Shown here: piece after piece, positions 27,763 to 38,327 of the stretch
Layout of the letters: the number at the start of each line of letters is the position of its first letter
How positions within the stretch are numbered: the stretch's first letter is position 1
NCBI GenBank assembly: GCA_030849075.1
Contig: JASAOO010003521.1
Span: forward strand, 28,301 to 92,300
DNA length: 64,000 nucleotides
Direction of reading: 5' to 3'
Source of the DNA: Zelonia costaricensis
Lineage: Eukaryota; Euglenozoa; Kinetoplastea; Trypanosomatida; Trypanosomatidae
The notes under the pieces: model-generated
What the model was told of the DNA's origin: nothing
Seen by the model: only the letters and a program-made list of their open reading frames with translations
The model's database searches: none
Program-made: the position numbers and the translations under genes

Positions 27763-30700
27763 CTAGAAGAGAAACGCGTAGCGCTCCTTCAGCACCGCAC
27801 AGCCCCGCGCACTGAGCAGCGGCGGCTGCGGGTACGCGTCCCTGGCCGACGTGGGCCCCGACGCATCCACCAAACCGAGCAGCCCCGCGTGCGCCGCCTC
27901 GACGTGGTGGGTGAGCTTCACCTCCTGCAGGTCCGCCAGCTCCGTCTCCGCGAAGCGCGGCCAGACCGGGGCACTCGGAGGCAGCTGCAGCGGCTGCTCC
28001 GCCTCCATCCACACAACCACGAGTGTCTTGAGCCAGTCGAGCAACAAGACAGCCGGCGCCGAGGACGGCAGCGGCGGCGACGGTGCGGTGGCGGCCGCCG
28101 CCGCAGAGGCCACGGCGTCGCTGCCCGTGTCCGCCGCCTTGGCAGCGTCAGAGGTGGGGAAGGGCGAGGCGTCGCGCGTGGGGAGCTGCGGGGTGGTGGC
28201 GGTGGCGGTGGTGCTGCTGCCGCTGGTGTTCGGCGTTGTGACGGCCGCGGAGGGGTCGCAGCCGGCGTCCAGCTTCAGCGACAGGCACGGCCCACCTGTG
28301 CCGGCGAGCAGCGCCGCCGCCACCGCGGCATCGGCCGCCGCGGACGCGGACGCGTCGTCGGGGTCTGCACTCGCTTGCTTCAGCTTGGCTTTGGTCCTGT
28401 CCGAGGTGCGCTGCCGTGCCGTGGCCTGCAGTGCCTGCTGCTGTGGCGAGAGCGCCGGCAGAACCTTGAAGTGCCGCACGCGCGCCGCCGCCGCCGACTT
28501 GTCGGTCGGGGCTGCCGGTGGTGGTGGTGGTGGTGCCTGGGACCGCAGCCGCTCCTTCTCCATCGACACAGCCAGCGCAATCGCCACGCACGCCTCCATC
28601 AGCGTTGGCAGGATCGCCTCGAGCGCGTCGCCGCACCGCTCGTAGGCGGAGCGCCGCTGCGGGTTGCGCTGCCGGCGCCGCGGTCGCAGCGGCCCAGCAG
28701 GGGAGGGTGGAGTGTGCGCGACAGCCGCCGAGGACGACGCCGGTGACTGCGCGGAGCCGGCCGAGTTGGGGGTTGCGTGCTGGTGATGCCTGAGCGCGTC
28801 ATAGAGGGCCTCGAGCGTCTCGGGGCTGCTGATGTCTGACGCCGCGAAGGCGTCGTCGTCAACGTCGGGTGACCCGCTGAAGCCCCCCAGCATGCCTGCC
28901 GACGATGTCGAGGCCTGCTGTGACTGCCGGCTGAGGTGAGCGCCGCCTGGCGGGTTGCGGTTCACGCACGCCGGCATCACCGCGCTGCTGCTGCTGCTGC
29001 TCGTGGTGGTGGTGGGAGTCGCTGGTGCGACTGCTGCCGAGGACGACGACACATCGGTGATGTTCGCCGCATTCATCACGATGTCGTGCAGCACAAACAG
29101 GTACCACAGTGCCTCGACGCAGTACACGTTGCTGTCGAGGACCGCGGCGTCGCCGGTGCCGGCCGACGGCATCGGCGGCTGGCGCGACTGCGCGGTGGCC
29201 ACGTACGCGACGCGCACCACCGCGTCGAGCAACACGCTGAGCAGGTGATGCATTGCCTCTCCGTACCGAATCGCGAACGCCATCCGCGTGGCCACCTCGT
29301 CGCGGCGCAGCCACCGCGCCGACAGCTCCGCCACCACGTTGACGCACTCCGAGGGTGGCGGTGACGTTGTCGACGTGAGCGTCGTCGCAGCGGAGAGAGA
29401 CGCGGGATCGGCGATCGCGTACGGGTTCAGCAGCGCCGTCCACTCCGACAGCAGCTCCGGCCGCAGGACGGCGAAGACGTGCCGGTGCTCGGTGCACTGC
29501 CGCGAGATCCACTGCGCGGACGGCGGGGGCAGGGGCACGGGGCCCACCGCCGCCGCCGCCGCCGCGTCTGCACGGGCGGGCTGGCTGCTGCTCGCCGTAG
29601 TAGCGCCTTGCGAGGGCTGAGGCGACGAGGACGACACGGACGGCGTCGTGCGACCGCCGGCGCTCTGAGCATCCGCCGCGCCGCCGCCGCCGCCGCCGCC
29701 TTCCCGCCGCCTTGCCTCCTCGCCCTGCTCCTCCTCGTTCCCTTTGGCATCATCCTCGGCGTCGCTGCTGTCGTCGCTGGAGGTTGTGACGCGGCTCTCA
29801 CCACTGCCGCTGCTGCTACTGCTGCTGCTGCTGCTGCCGCTGCGTCCCAGCTGCGCACTCGGCGCCCCTTCGTTGCCCCTCGTCTCCTCTACCCCCAGCT
29901 TGACGTCCGCCTCGTGGCGCGGCCGCTTGAGGTCGTGCAGCACCTCCGACTGAGCGGCACGCACATCCGCAGCGCCCTCCCCCTTCTCCGCCACATCGCC
30001 GCGGCTGTGCTTGCGGTGGCGGTGGCGGCGACGGCGCGCGGTGCGCACGATTGCGTCGGCACCGTCCTCCTCCCCACCCCCCGCATCCCCCGCGCCAACA
30101 CCACCACCACCTCCGGCGACAGCCGCGGATGCTCGACCGGCGGACATCAGCTCCGGTCGATGCAGACCGGCGAGGCTCTCCGGCCCCGCCCGCAGCGGCG
30201 GCGGCGGCACCCACGCGTAGGCGAGCCGCGCGCCTTCCATCTGGAAGGGCTGCGTGCGCCAACTCAGCAGTGTGTCGCCCTGCAGTAGCGAGTACAGCCG
30301 CCAGCGGTAGTAGAGCAGGCACGGGTGGTTGAACTTCTCGCCGAGGAAGGCAAAGGCGGAGTTGTGGCGGCGGCCCACCTCGCGGCGCACCACCTCCTCC
30401 TCCGTCGTCGGCCCGCCCTGCACCACGGCGCACGCGAGGAGGTCGAGCAGCGTCGACTGCTCCAGCGGCAGGTCCGCGGGCACGCGCAGCCGCGGCGCCT
30501 GCAGCGGCACGTCCAACCCTTCGGGCACCCGCGACGTGAACGGGGCGGCGGCGGAGACAGGGACGACAGCGAGCCCCGCACCACCGCCGTCTCCCAGCAC
30601 GCCGGCGCCACCCGCCATTGCCGAGGACGACGCCATCGCGGGCACGGGTGCGCCGTACGGCACGCGCGGCACCGCGTCTGGCAGCACCGGGGCATCGCCC

Positions 30701-30960
30701 AGCACGGCCGGCTGCGCGTACGCGACGGCGTCGGACGCGGCGGCGGCGGTGGTGGCGTTCTGGAACATCGTGACCGTGTCGCGTTCGAAGCCGACATCGC
30801 CGTGGTCGTCGGCGCCGTTGAGGTCATCAGCGCTGTCCTCGTGGACCGCTGCGCGGGGCGCGGGAAGGGTGGACCTTGCGTGAGGCGCGCCTCCCGTGGA
30901 GGCGTCGCCGCTGTGGTGGCCGGGTCGAAGTGCCGACGGCGGCGGTGTGGGACGCTGCAT
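27763..30960 (-). CDS. SURP and CID domain protein, SR140 (U2SURP)-like splicing factor
   Basis: 1065 residues from the ATG at 30960-30958. A SURP (SWAP) domain lies at about 168-222: VVQGGPTTEEEVVRREV, FAFLGEKFNHP, then YYRWRLYSLLQGD. The segment directly after, WRTQPFQME and VPPPP, matches what follows SURP in the U2 snRNP-associated protein SR140. Further on (about 475-640) a helical region with RDEVATRMAFAIRYGEAM and ALWYLFVLHDIVMNAAN looks like a CID (RNA polymerase II CTD-interacting) domain, also in the SR140 order. An RRM, which animal SR140 carries N-terminal to SURP, was not seen. Acidic, Ser-rich and Arg-rich linkers separate the domains. The likely role is in U2-dependent spliceosome function in the nucleus (inference). 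Trypanosomatids use U2 mainly for trans-splicing. CHERP is the alternative family with the same two domains. Confidence 0.72.
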   Translation of the reverse strand: MQRPTPPPSALRPGHHSGDASTGGAPHARSTLPAPRAAVHEDSADDLNGADDHGDVGFERDTVTMFQNATTAAAASDAVAYAQPAVLGDAPVLPDAVPRVPYGAPVPAMASSSAMAGGAGVLGDGGGAGLAVVPVSAAAPFTSRVPEGLDVPLQAPRLRVPADLPLEQSTLLDLLACAVVQGGPTTEEEVVRREVGRRHNSAFAFLGEKFNHPCLLYYRWRLYSLLQGDTLLSWRTQPFQMEGARLAYAWVPPPPLRAGPESLAGLHRPELMSAGRASAAVAGGGGGVGAGDAGGGEEDGADAIVRTARRRRHRHRKHSRGDVAEKGEGAADVRAAQSEVLHDLKRPRHEADVKLGVEETRGNEGAPSAQLGRSGSSSSSSSSSGSGESRVTTSSDDSSDAEDDAKGNEEEQGEEARRREGGGGGGGAADAQSAGGRTTPSVSSSSPQPSQGATTASSSQPARADAAAAAAVGPVPLPPPSAQWISRQCTEHRHVFAVLRPELLSEWTALLNPYAIADPASLSAATTLTSTTSPPPSECVNVVAELSARWLRRDEVATRMAFAIRYGEAMHHLLSVLLDAVVRVAYVATAQSRQPPMPSAGTGDAAVLDSNVYCVEALWYLFVLHDIVMNAANITDVSSSSAAVAPATPTTTTSSSSSSAVMPACVNRNPPGGAHLSRQSQQASTSSAGMLGGFSGSPDVDDDAFAASDISSPETLEALYDALRHHQHATPNSAGSAQSPASSSAAVAHTPPSPAGPLRPRRRQRNPQRRSAYERCGDALEAILPTLMEACVAIALAVSMEKERLRSQAPPPPPPAAPTDKSAAAARVRHFKVLPALSPQQQALQATARQRTSDRTKAKLKQASADPDDASASAAADAAVAAALLAGTGGPCLSLKLDAGCDPSAAVTTPNTSGSSTTATATTPQLPTRDASPFPTSDAAKAADTGSDAVASAAAAATAPSPPLPSSAPAVLLLDWLKTLVVVWMEAEQPLQLPPSAPVWPRFAETELADLQEVKLTHHVEAAHAGLLGLVDASGPTSARDAYPQPPLLSARGCAVLKERYAFLF

Positions 30961-31656
30961 TCGAAGCGCGTGTCGGTGCCGTGTGTGTGTGTGTGTGTGT
31001 GTGTGTTATCGTGCCTACGTGCTAACACAGTCTGCGTGTCTGCGCGACTGCGTTCTGATGTGGGGTTGCTGTGTTGGGATTCGCTTTCTTTGCTCGCCGT
31101 GGGTTCGCCTCGCGCCGCTTCAGCTGAAAGGCGCGGGACGAAGACGGAGATGGCGAGGACGAGAGGCAGGGGCTGGGACGGTGACGGACCCACACGCGAA
31201 GGAAGAGCAAGGTCGAGGAAGGGGAGGAGCATCGACGGGTTGACGTGTCGGTGGTGCATCGCGTGGGATGCGCCGATCGATGATAAGGAGGCCACTGCGG
31301 GGAGGGGGGGGGGGAGCGGGGGAAGCTGAAGCTTCGAGTTCTACAGTCGTGGACAGACAAGATCGACGTCCGTGTGCCCCACTCCACACACACACACACA
31401 CACCTGCGTAGGGCACCGTTCATCGTCCGCTACATACGCCCGCCCGCCCCCCTCGACATACACACAAGGGGACAGAGGGCCAGCGGTGGGAGAGCGACTT
31501 TAGCGCTGTGAGGCTTGAAGAGCACCGCGGACACTACAGCGTCAGCACATCAACGCACGCACAGACGAGCACCCGCGCGTGAGGAAGCCCATCCACGCAC
31601 ACAAACACAAACACACACACACACACACACACGGGGATCTGCAGGGCGGCGGTGCT
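30961..31656 (-). other. Intergenic region between COG4 and SURP/CID gene
   Basis: A compact 0.7-kb gap that shows the common layout clearly. On the + strand: (GT)n at 30981-31006, 20 bp from the SURP/CID start; a G-rich patch at 31297-31313; CA repeats at 31385-31402 and 31611-31632, the latter 24 bp from the COG4 stop. On the coding strand this reads stop, (TG)n, C-rich tract, (CA)n, ATG. No gene recognised. Confidence 0.6.
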
Positions 31657-34518
31657 TTACAGTGGCAGAGCCGTCACCGTCTCCTTGCGGAACTCGACGC
31701 GGGTGAGCAGCACCTTCTTCTTCTCCTCGGACGTCAGCGCCGTGTTGGCCGCCTCCTCCAGCGCGTCGGCGGGCTTGTCGGACAGCAGCAGCGTCGCCAT
31801 GAGACTCAGCGCGCTGAAGGCCTCACGAATGGGCGTCAGGTCATTCAGCGCCCGCTCCACGAAGAAGCCCCGCAATGCGCGGACATCCTTGTCGACCTGC
31901 AGCGCACCGAACAAGCTAAAGCGCTTCCGCAGCAGCACCCCGCTCGTCGCCTTCGCGGTCCGCCGCGCTATGGCGGCGAGCAGCACGTCGAACAACTTGG
32001 GGTCTGCGAGGTGCTGATGCAGGTACTGGAGACCGGCCCCGAGGTCCATCAAGCAGGCCTGCACCCACACATCGTTTAGTTCGTAGTGGTAGTACACCTC
32101 CTCCTTCATGTCGTACGAGATGGCCGCGAAGCGCTCCATGTGCGGCGGCAGCACGCTGTCGCAGCACACCTCCGCGAACGCCTCCAGCCACGCCGGGATC
32201 TGCTTGTCCTGCAGCGCCTTGCCCAGCACCCGCATATTGCTCGCCAGCTCGCGGAACCGCGTCACGTCGCGCGGGTTCGCGGCGAAGGTGGCCTCGCTTA
32301 GCTGCTGCAGCTCGTCCGCCATGCGCTGCAGGTACATTGCGCACTGCTGCGCTGCTCCGGTCCAGTGCAGCTCTTCCGGCGTGAGGAAGCCGCCGTGCTG
32401 AGCTGGGCGCCGGCGCGTACCCGTGTTGCCGGTCGCACCACCACCACCACCACCACCTCCACCGCTGCGTGGCGCCGCCGCAATCCCCGTGTGCGACTCG
32501 ATCTCGGGCAGCAGGCGCGACTGCACGACGTCCATGGCGGACATCACCACGGCGGAGCAGATTTGGGCCGACTTCGTGTTGGTCGCGCGGTGCAGCGCCA
32601 TGCGGAGCACGAAGAAGACGTCGTCCGGCAGCGTGACGCGGCCGTTGTGGGTGAAGAACCAGAGCGACGCCAGCTCCGCCGCCTCCGCCGCCGCCGCGGC
32701 CGACGACGGCGACGCGTTCGCGCCGCCTGCACCACCGGCGCCAACGCCCACGGCGCTGATCAGCTCGTCGGCGCTGCTGGTCGCGACGGAGTACAGGTTC
32801 TGCAGGCCGCTCATGAAGGCCGTCGCAGAGCCCGCGTTGGCGGCCACAGGGCCGCCGCCATGCGCGCCACCCGCCCCCGCGCCAGCGCCAGCGCCTGCGC
32901 CGACGCCGCCCTTGGCACCCGCTCCACCGGCGCCACGCCCACCAGTGCCGGCGCGAGCTGCCGCGGCGGCCGCCTCCTTCGCCGCATCGCGAATGGCGTG
33001 CAGCTGCAGGTCGATGGCCTGGTCGTACGCAATCGTGAAGTACGCGTTCTGAAGCGGCACATAGAAGGCGAGGATGTCCTGCATCGAGTTGAGCAGCGCG
33101 TTGTCGCGCGTGCGCCACATGCTGTCAGCGCCGCTCCCCGACCCCGCTGCCACCACTGCTGCAGCGGCGGCAGCGCTAGAGGCGGGCGCGGCGTCCGCAG
33201 CCGACGCATCGCCGCGCGTGCCGTCGACGCTCGAGACAGCCGCAGCAGCGGCCTTGAAGCGCTTCTCGTACTCCGACTGCTTCCGCTCAACGAAGGAGAG
33301 GTAGATGTGGCCACAGGAGACCATGTGGCTGATCTCCTCCAGAATCTGATCGGCGCGGCGGGCGCTCGCGACGACGGCGTTGGCGTTGGCGTTCGCCTGC
33401 GATGCCGGCGGGGGCGAAGCCGCACGCGAGGCGCCGGCGGAGGCTGAGCGGCCCTCCGAGCCAGGACCAGGACCAGCACCCGCCATCGCGGACGCCGGCG
33501 ATGATGACGAGGACGCCGCCGCGTGCTTCTCCAGCTGCGCCAGGGCCCCCTTGCGCCGCTCGATGAAGTCGCTCAGCACCGGCACGCACCGCGCCGTGGC
33601 TCGGCTGTGCAGCTCGGCCAGCAACGTCAGCGGCCCCTGCGAGCCGAAGGCCTCCCGCGTGAACTCCTCGTCGCTCTCGAACGCGGCGGCGACGGTGTCG
33701 AGGCACTGCGAGACGAGCGCGAGGTGCGACATGGCCACCTTCGCGGGGTCGTCCATCTTCTTCATCTCCGCGTCAATCAGCTTCGCCAAGGCGGCAATCG
33801 TGTGGTTGGCGATCCAGTCACCGTACAGCCGCGACGCCATCGCCGTGTCCCCGAGCTCGGCGAGCAGCCGCGTCAGCTTCATGATCGTGAGCTTGTCGTT
33901 CACCTGCACCGCCTCCTCCATCATGGACAGCAAGCGCGCTCGCACCTTCTCGCGGGCGTTGCGCATCACGTCGCTCATCAGCGCCCCGCTCGCAGCACCC
34001 GCGCCGCCACCGTCGGCGTCCGCTGCCGTCGGTTCGGCATCCCCGCCGGGCTTCACCTGGGCGGCAGCGGCGCCAGGTGACGCCGAGGTCAGCACGCGCT
34101 GCGCCGCCTCGTACGAGTGCAGCAGCTGCACCGTCTTCTCAATGTCGCCGGACTCCAGCACTGTCGACACCTGGGCGACGTCGCCCTCCATGGCCTTCAT
34201 GGCGTCGACAATGGCCCTCGTCTCCTGCACGCGCTGCAGCAGCGCGTCGAGTCGGCGCACGCGCTTCGAGCTTCGCTCCGCCAGCGACGCGTTGGCTGCC
34301 ACGGTCCGGGCGAGCCCGGCGCTGCGGTGGACGTACTGCGGCATGAGGCGGTACTGCACGTGCCCGATCTCCTGCAATGCGGCGTGCAGCTCGCCCTCGG
34401 CGTGGACGGCGTGGCGGATGTCGCCCAGCAGTGCATCGCGGCGCCGCACGCCATCGCGCACGCGCTGGAGCACGTGGTCGGTGCGCTCCTCCACGTTCTC
34501 GATGTGTCGCAGCAGCAT
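31657..34518 (-). CDS. COG4: Conserved oligomeric Golgi complex subunit 4
   Basis: 953 residues, start ATG at 34518-34516 (MLLRHIENVEERTDHVLQRV). The frame remains open 178 codons upstream, but that part encodes His-Thr runs from CA repeats and is treated as leader. The N-terminal ~170 residues are predicted coiled coil with the COG4-like segment SSKRVRRLDALLQRVQETRA. The C-terminus contains DVWVQACLMDLGAGLQYL, LRKRFSLFGALQVDKDVRAL and a final LTSEEKKKVLLTRVEFRKE, which align with the conserved end of COG4 (VLLRVEFR corresponds to its C-terminal 'LRIDFR' block). COG4 is a lobe A subunit of the eight-subunit COG tether that guides retrograde vesicles to the Golgi and binds SNAREs and Rab proteins (family knowledge). 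Ala/Gly-rich insertions near residues 330-460 and 510-610 enlarge it. A G10 run sits two nucleotides before the ATG on the coding strand. Confidence 0.85.
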   Translation of the reverse strand: MLLRHIENVEERTDHVLQRVRDGVRRRDALLGDIRHAVHAEGELHAALQEIGHVQYRLMPQYVHRSAGLARTVAANASLAERSSKRVRRLDALLQRVQETRAIVDAMKAMEGDVAQVSTVLESGDIEKTVQLLHSYEAAQRVLTSASPGAAAAQVKPGGDAEPTAADADGGGAGAASGALMSDVMRNAREKVRARLLSMMEEAVQVNDKLTIMKLTRLLAELGDTAMASRLYGDWIANHTIAALAKLIDAEMKKMDDPAKVAMSHLALVSQCLDTVAAAFESDEEFTREAFGSQGPLTLLAELHSRATARCVPVLSDFIERRKGALAQLEKHAAASSSSSPASAMAGAGPGPGSEGRSASAGASRAASPPPASQANANANAVVASARRADQILEEISHMVSCGHIYLSFVERKQSEYEKRFKAAAAAVSSVDGTRGDASAADAAPASSAAAAAAVVAAGSGSGADSMWRTRDNALLNSMQDILAFYVPLQNAYFTIAYDQAIDLQLHAIRDAAKEAAAAAARAGTGGRGAGGAGAKGGVGAGAGAGAGAGGAHGGGPVAANAGSATAFMSGLQNLYSVATSSADELISAVGVGAGGAGGANASPSSAAAAAEAAELASLWFFTHNGRVTLPDDVFFVLRMALHRATNTKSAQICSAVVMSAMDVVQSRLLPEIESHTGIAAAPRSGGGGGGGGGATGNTGTRRRPAQHGGFLTPEELHWTGAAQQCAMYLQRMADELQQLSEATFAANPRDVTRFRELASNMRVLGKALQDKQIPAWLEAFAEVCCDSVLPPHMERFAAISYDMKEEVYYHYELNDVWVQACLMDLGAGLQYLHQHLADPKLFDVLLAAIARRTAKATSGVLLRKRFSLFGALQVDKDVRALRGFFVERALNDLTPIREAFSALSLMATLLLSDKPADALEEAANTALTSEEKKKVLLTRVEFRKETVTALPL

Positions 34519-35297
34519 CGCCCCCCCCCCTCCGCGTTCGCGCGTGCGTGGCTTGATGTCTAATACGTGTGTGTGTGTGTGTGTGTGTGTGTGCTTCGAT
34601 TGTGTTTGTGGCTGCTCGATGCCAGGAGTGGAGTGGACTGGAGTGAGGGGGTGCAAAGGGGAGCCGAGAGGGGGAGGACACGTCGAAGACGTCGAGGGCG
34701 GTTGCCTAGAAGACGACGCAACTGTCGATCGACGCACACACACGCACCCAAACACGCTCGGACAGACACAGGACACAGCCCCCACGTTCACCAAGCAAGA
34801 TCGTGTCGTGTGTGTAGAGGGGGGAGGGGTGACGGTACGGAGAGTGGGTGATCTCGTTGGTAGCAGAGCTGCCGGGCAGGAGGAGGGAGGGTGAGGCGCG
34901 TGTGTGTGTGTGTGCGTGTGTGTGTATGCGTGTTGGAGGGGGGAGGGCAGGAGAGGGCGGGAGAGTGCAGTCACGGCGCACCTGGAACACGCAGGTCTGC
35001 CTGCGGGGCGCTCCGCTATGGGCAAGTCTGAAGAGGGACACGGAAAACACACATGAGAGAGAGAGAGAGACTGAGGTCCGTGTGCGTGCGCGCGCTACTG
35101 CGCCGTGCCCTCGCCTTGCGGAGCACAGTCCACGTCGCGGCTTGGGATCTTCTTGTCGGTGGTGGTGTCTGTAGGCCTCTTGGGTTTGCCACGGTGATGG
35201 GCAAAGGGGGCGAGGGGGAGAGCCGTGGCACCTCGCTGAAGCTTCACCGACGCACCCCCCCCCCCACACACACGCGGAGGTCTGCGGCTCGTCCTCT
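34519..35297 (-). other. Intergenic region between Prp28-like helicase and COG4
   Basis: No gene recognised. On the + strand: C10 at 34521-34530 beside the COG4 start, GT repeat at 34567-34593, short CA repeat near 34736-34745, GT repeat at about 34900-34930, GA repeat at 35053-35070, and a C run with CA repeat at about 35256-35275, 22 bp from the helicase stop. G-rich patches near 34818-34830 and 34935-34960 are pyrimidine tracts on the coding strand and possible splice signals for COG4. Confidence 0.55.
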
Positions 35298-36579
35298 TTA
35301 CAGGGTGATGCGGCCGAACTGCGAGGTGGCGGCGAGCTGCGCCATGATGCAGGCGAGCGAGGGCGGCATGCTGATCTTCGCGTACGTGCCGCGCCGCAGC
35401 GCCGCGGCGCCGTCCCGGCACCCCTCGCCCTCGGCGCACTCGACGAGGAAGCCCCACAGCGGGCGCAGGACGGCGGCATCGCTGGCGAAGAGGGCCGCCG
35501 CGCGACCGCCATCCTCGCCGGCGGTCTTTCGCTGCTTCTTGCGTGGGGCGCGTGTGCCGTTGCCGTTCGCGTGCGAGGCGACTGGGCCGCTTCCGCCTCC
35601 GCCGCCGCCGTCCTCCGCATCCGCGTCGCTGCTGTCCTCGTGTCCCCCGCTGCCGTCTTCGTCCTCGTCCTCGTCTTCACCGCGGCGCCGACGCCGCCCA
35701 CCTCCGCCGTCTCCGGACGCCGCCGCCGCCCCCGCCATCCACACGCTGCGCGTGTCCCCGTCAAACAGCTCGGCCAGCGCGTCGTCGTCGCCACCGTCAC
35801 CGCCGCCCCTCTCCACCCCACGCGCCGCCGTGCCGCGTCCCGACGCTGATGACATCGACGCGAGGGACTGCGCCGTCGCCGCCGCACGTCCACCACCGTC
35901 GCCGCCGCTCGCACCCTCGTCGTGAGCCACCTCGTCCGCCCGCTGCACCATCGCAGCCGGCAGCGTCACGAGCGTCACGGCCACACCCGTCGACCCGGCG
36001 CGGCCGGTGCGACCAATGCGGTGGATATACAGCGTCACCGCATCGGCCGGCGACCCGCTCGCCGACGTCCACGGCACATCGTAATTGAAGACGAGGGTCA
36101 CGCCCGCCACGTCGAGGCCGCGTGCGAGGAGGTCGGTCGTGATGAGCACCTGCCGCTGCCGGCGCTGGAACTGGGCGACGAGGCTGCGCCGCTCCGCCTG
36201 CGCGAGCTCGGCGTGCACGACGGCGACGGAGGTCAAGTTTGACAGCGTCGGCGTGCGGCGGGGTGCCGGCGCAGCGGATGCGGGTGCCCCAGCGCTGGAC
36301 ACCGATGAGCCTGGCGTGGCGGCAGTGTTGATGTTGTGGAGGGCGCCGTCTTCGCGGAAGGTGAGGCCGTCCGGCGGGGGCCCGACGAGGTCCTCGATGG
36401 TGAAGTACTCCTGCTGAGCGTCGAGGTGCTCCGCCTCGGCGCGGAGCTCCTCCCAGAGGGCGTCGCAGGTGGCCTTGGCGTTGGCGAAGACGATGATCGG
36501 CCCTGTTGCGTACACGAGCCACGTCACGAGACGCGCAAACTTGACCGCGTGAATCAGCGGATGCAGCCGACGCCGCTGA

Positions 36580-36622
<43 letters not shown>

Positions 36623-38327
36623 GAGGCTGCTGCTGTCGGTTGACCTCCGTGTCCTCCGGCGCGTCGGTGGTGACGGCGCTGTCGGGCACGAGTTCGAACG
36701 ACTGCCGGATCGACGCACAGCGGTATGGCGTACGGACGAGGTAGTAGCCGGACGGTGCGAGGTAGCGCTTCGCCACCGCGGCGCACGCGCTGCTCAGCGT
36801 CGCCGTGAACATCACTGTCTGCCGCGGATGGGGACAGCGCTCGAGCACCGCCACGAGCCGCTCCTCCTGCTGCTCGTCGATCATGCGATCGGCCTCATCC
36901 ATGACGACGAACTCGGTGTTGCCCAGCGACAACAGGCGGTCCTCCAGCAGCGTCTGCAGCTGACCCACCGTACCCACAACACAGTGGGCACCGTTCGCCA
37001 GCGCCGCGTACTGGGCCTCGCGACTCTCGCCGCCCACAACTTTCACAATACGGAACTCGCTCAGGAGGTTGCGCGTGGCCGCCAGAGACGGCGCAGGTGC
37101 CGCCGCACCGCTGCTGCCGCCGCCCTGCCCGTCCGACATCTCCTGCGCCTCCCACGCTCGGATCTGCTCCTGCGTCAGTCGCGAGTCTGTGCGCTCGCCC
37201 GGACCACTGGCCTGCCCGCAGAGCTGCAGCAGCGATGCGGTCACCTGCTCCGCCAGTTCGCGCGTCGGCACAATCACCAGGCTGAGCGGGCCGAGCGAGA
37301 TGCGGTCGGGGTGGCCGAGCAGCTTCGGAGCGCGGCACAGCACGTGGTACAGCAGCGGCACGAGGTACGCCGCTGTCTTGCCGCTGCCCGTCTCTGCGAC
37401 CGCGAGCACATCCATGCCGAGCGCCGACGCCGTGGTGGTGGTGCCCGACGACGCGGTGGACGGTCGCTGTGCGAGGGCGAGGGGCACGCACTGCGCCTGC
37501 ACGGCGGTCGGCAGCGCGTAGGCGTGGGTCACGCAGCAGCCGAGGGAGAGGGGGAGCTGCGCCTCCTCCCAGCACCGGATCGCTGGCAGCGAGTCGGCCG
37601 CTGGCATCGCCGACTTCACCGGTGCTGCGGCGCGGTTCGCGTCAGCCGTTGTCGAAGAGGTCGCAGGCGCAGCGGCGGCACCGGTGGGGGCGACAAGCTC
37701 GATGGTGATGCCGAGCTGCTGCCGGAACACGCGCCAGCTCATCGCCGTCATGGCTGAGAAGACGTGCTGCGACCAGTGCGAGGTGCCACCGGGCACTGCG
37801 CCCATCGAAGCCACCTCCGGGACGGCCGGCGAGGGTGGCGTTGCGGCAGCGGCAGCGGCAGTGGCAGCAGCTTGTTGGTGCTTCTTGAGAAGCCGCTGCT
37901 GCAGCGGATCCTTCGGCCCCACCCCACGCCGCGCGAGGGCCGACACCGCGCCTGCCGTGGCAGAGGATGGCGCGGCTATTGCGGGTGACGGCGGAGCGGG
38001 TGCGTGGGCTGCCACTGCCGCTGCCCTCGCCCGTGGCGTTGCTGCCGTGGTGCGCGATGTGGAGGAGGGGTTGCCGGCGCCGTGCAGCAGCAGCCACCGC
38101 AGGACCGGGGAGGGGGCGGCCGACGGCTGCTGGCGGATGCGGGCCGGCAGGTGGTCCAGGGTGTAGCGCGCGCGGCGGGCGAAGGCGGCGTCCAGCAGGC
38201 GACGCTGACCCCCCTCCTCCTGCTTCTGCTCCTCCTCGTGCGTCGACTCTGCGGCGACTGCGCCGTCGAGCAGCTCGTCCCCGATGTACACGCGCCATGG
38301 CCGGCGCTCTGCCGCGCCGTCGGACAT
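35298..38327 (-). CDS. DEAD-box RNA helicase, Prp28/DDX23-like
   Basis: 1009 residues, start ATG at 38327-38325 (a GTG six codons upstream was not used). The core holds the DEAD-box motifs: I AETGSGKT at 311-318, Ia PTRELAEQV at about 354-362, GG at VVGGESREAQ, II DEAD at 477-480 followed by RMID, III TAT at 508-510, and VI HRIGRTGR near 769-776. The stretch before motif I (MSWRVFRQQLG, then IRCWEEAQLP) and 'DEADRMID' plus 'MFTAT' are hallmarks of Prp28/DDX23, the helicase that swaps U1 for U6 at the 5' splice site. Motif Ib, normally TPGR, reads TVGQ. A pure Gln run of about 13 interrupts the linker between the two RecA lobes (near 570-582), and lobe 2 carries a ~60-residue insertion. The C-terminal ~230 residues are Gly/Asp-rich with a short ordered end. 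An ordinary DEAD-box protein of another subfamily is the alternative. Confidence 0.78.
36583..36630. repeat. (CTG)n coding poly-Gln tract in helicase
   Basis: A run of CTG on the + strand (CAG on the coding strand) encodes an uninterrupted glutamine tract between the two RecA-like lobes of the Prp28-like helicase. Repeats of this type are length-variable between strains, so the exact number of residues is probably polymorphic. Confidence 0.85.

Noticed and set aside
34519..35052. 178-codon upstream extension of COG4
   Set aside because: Encodes His-Thr runs from microsatellites and starts without ATG; COG4 similarity begins only at MLLRHIENVEERT.
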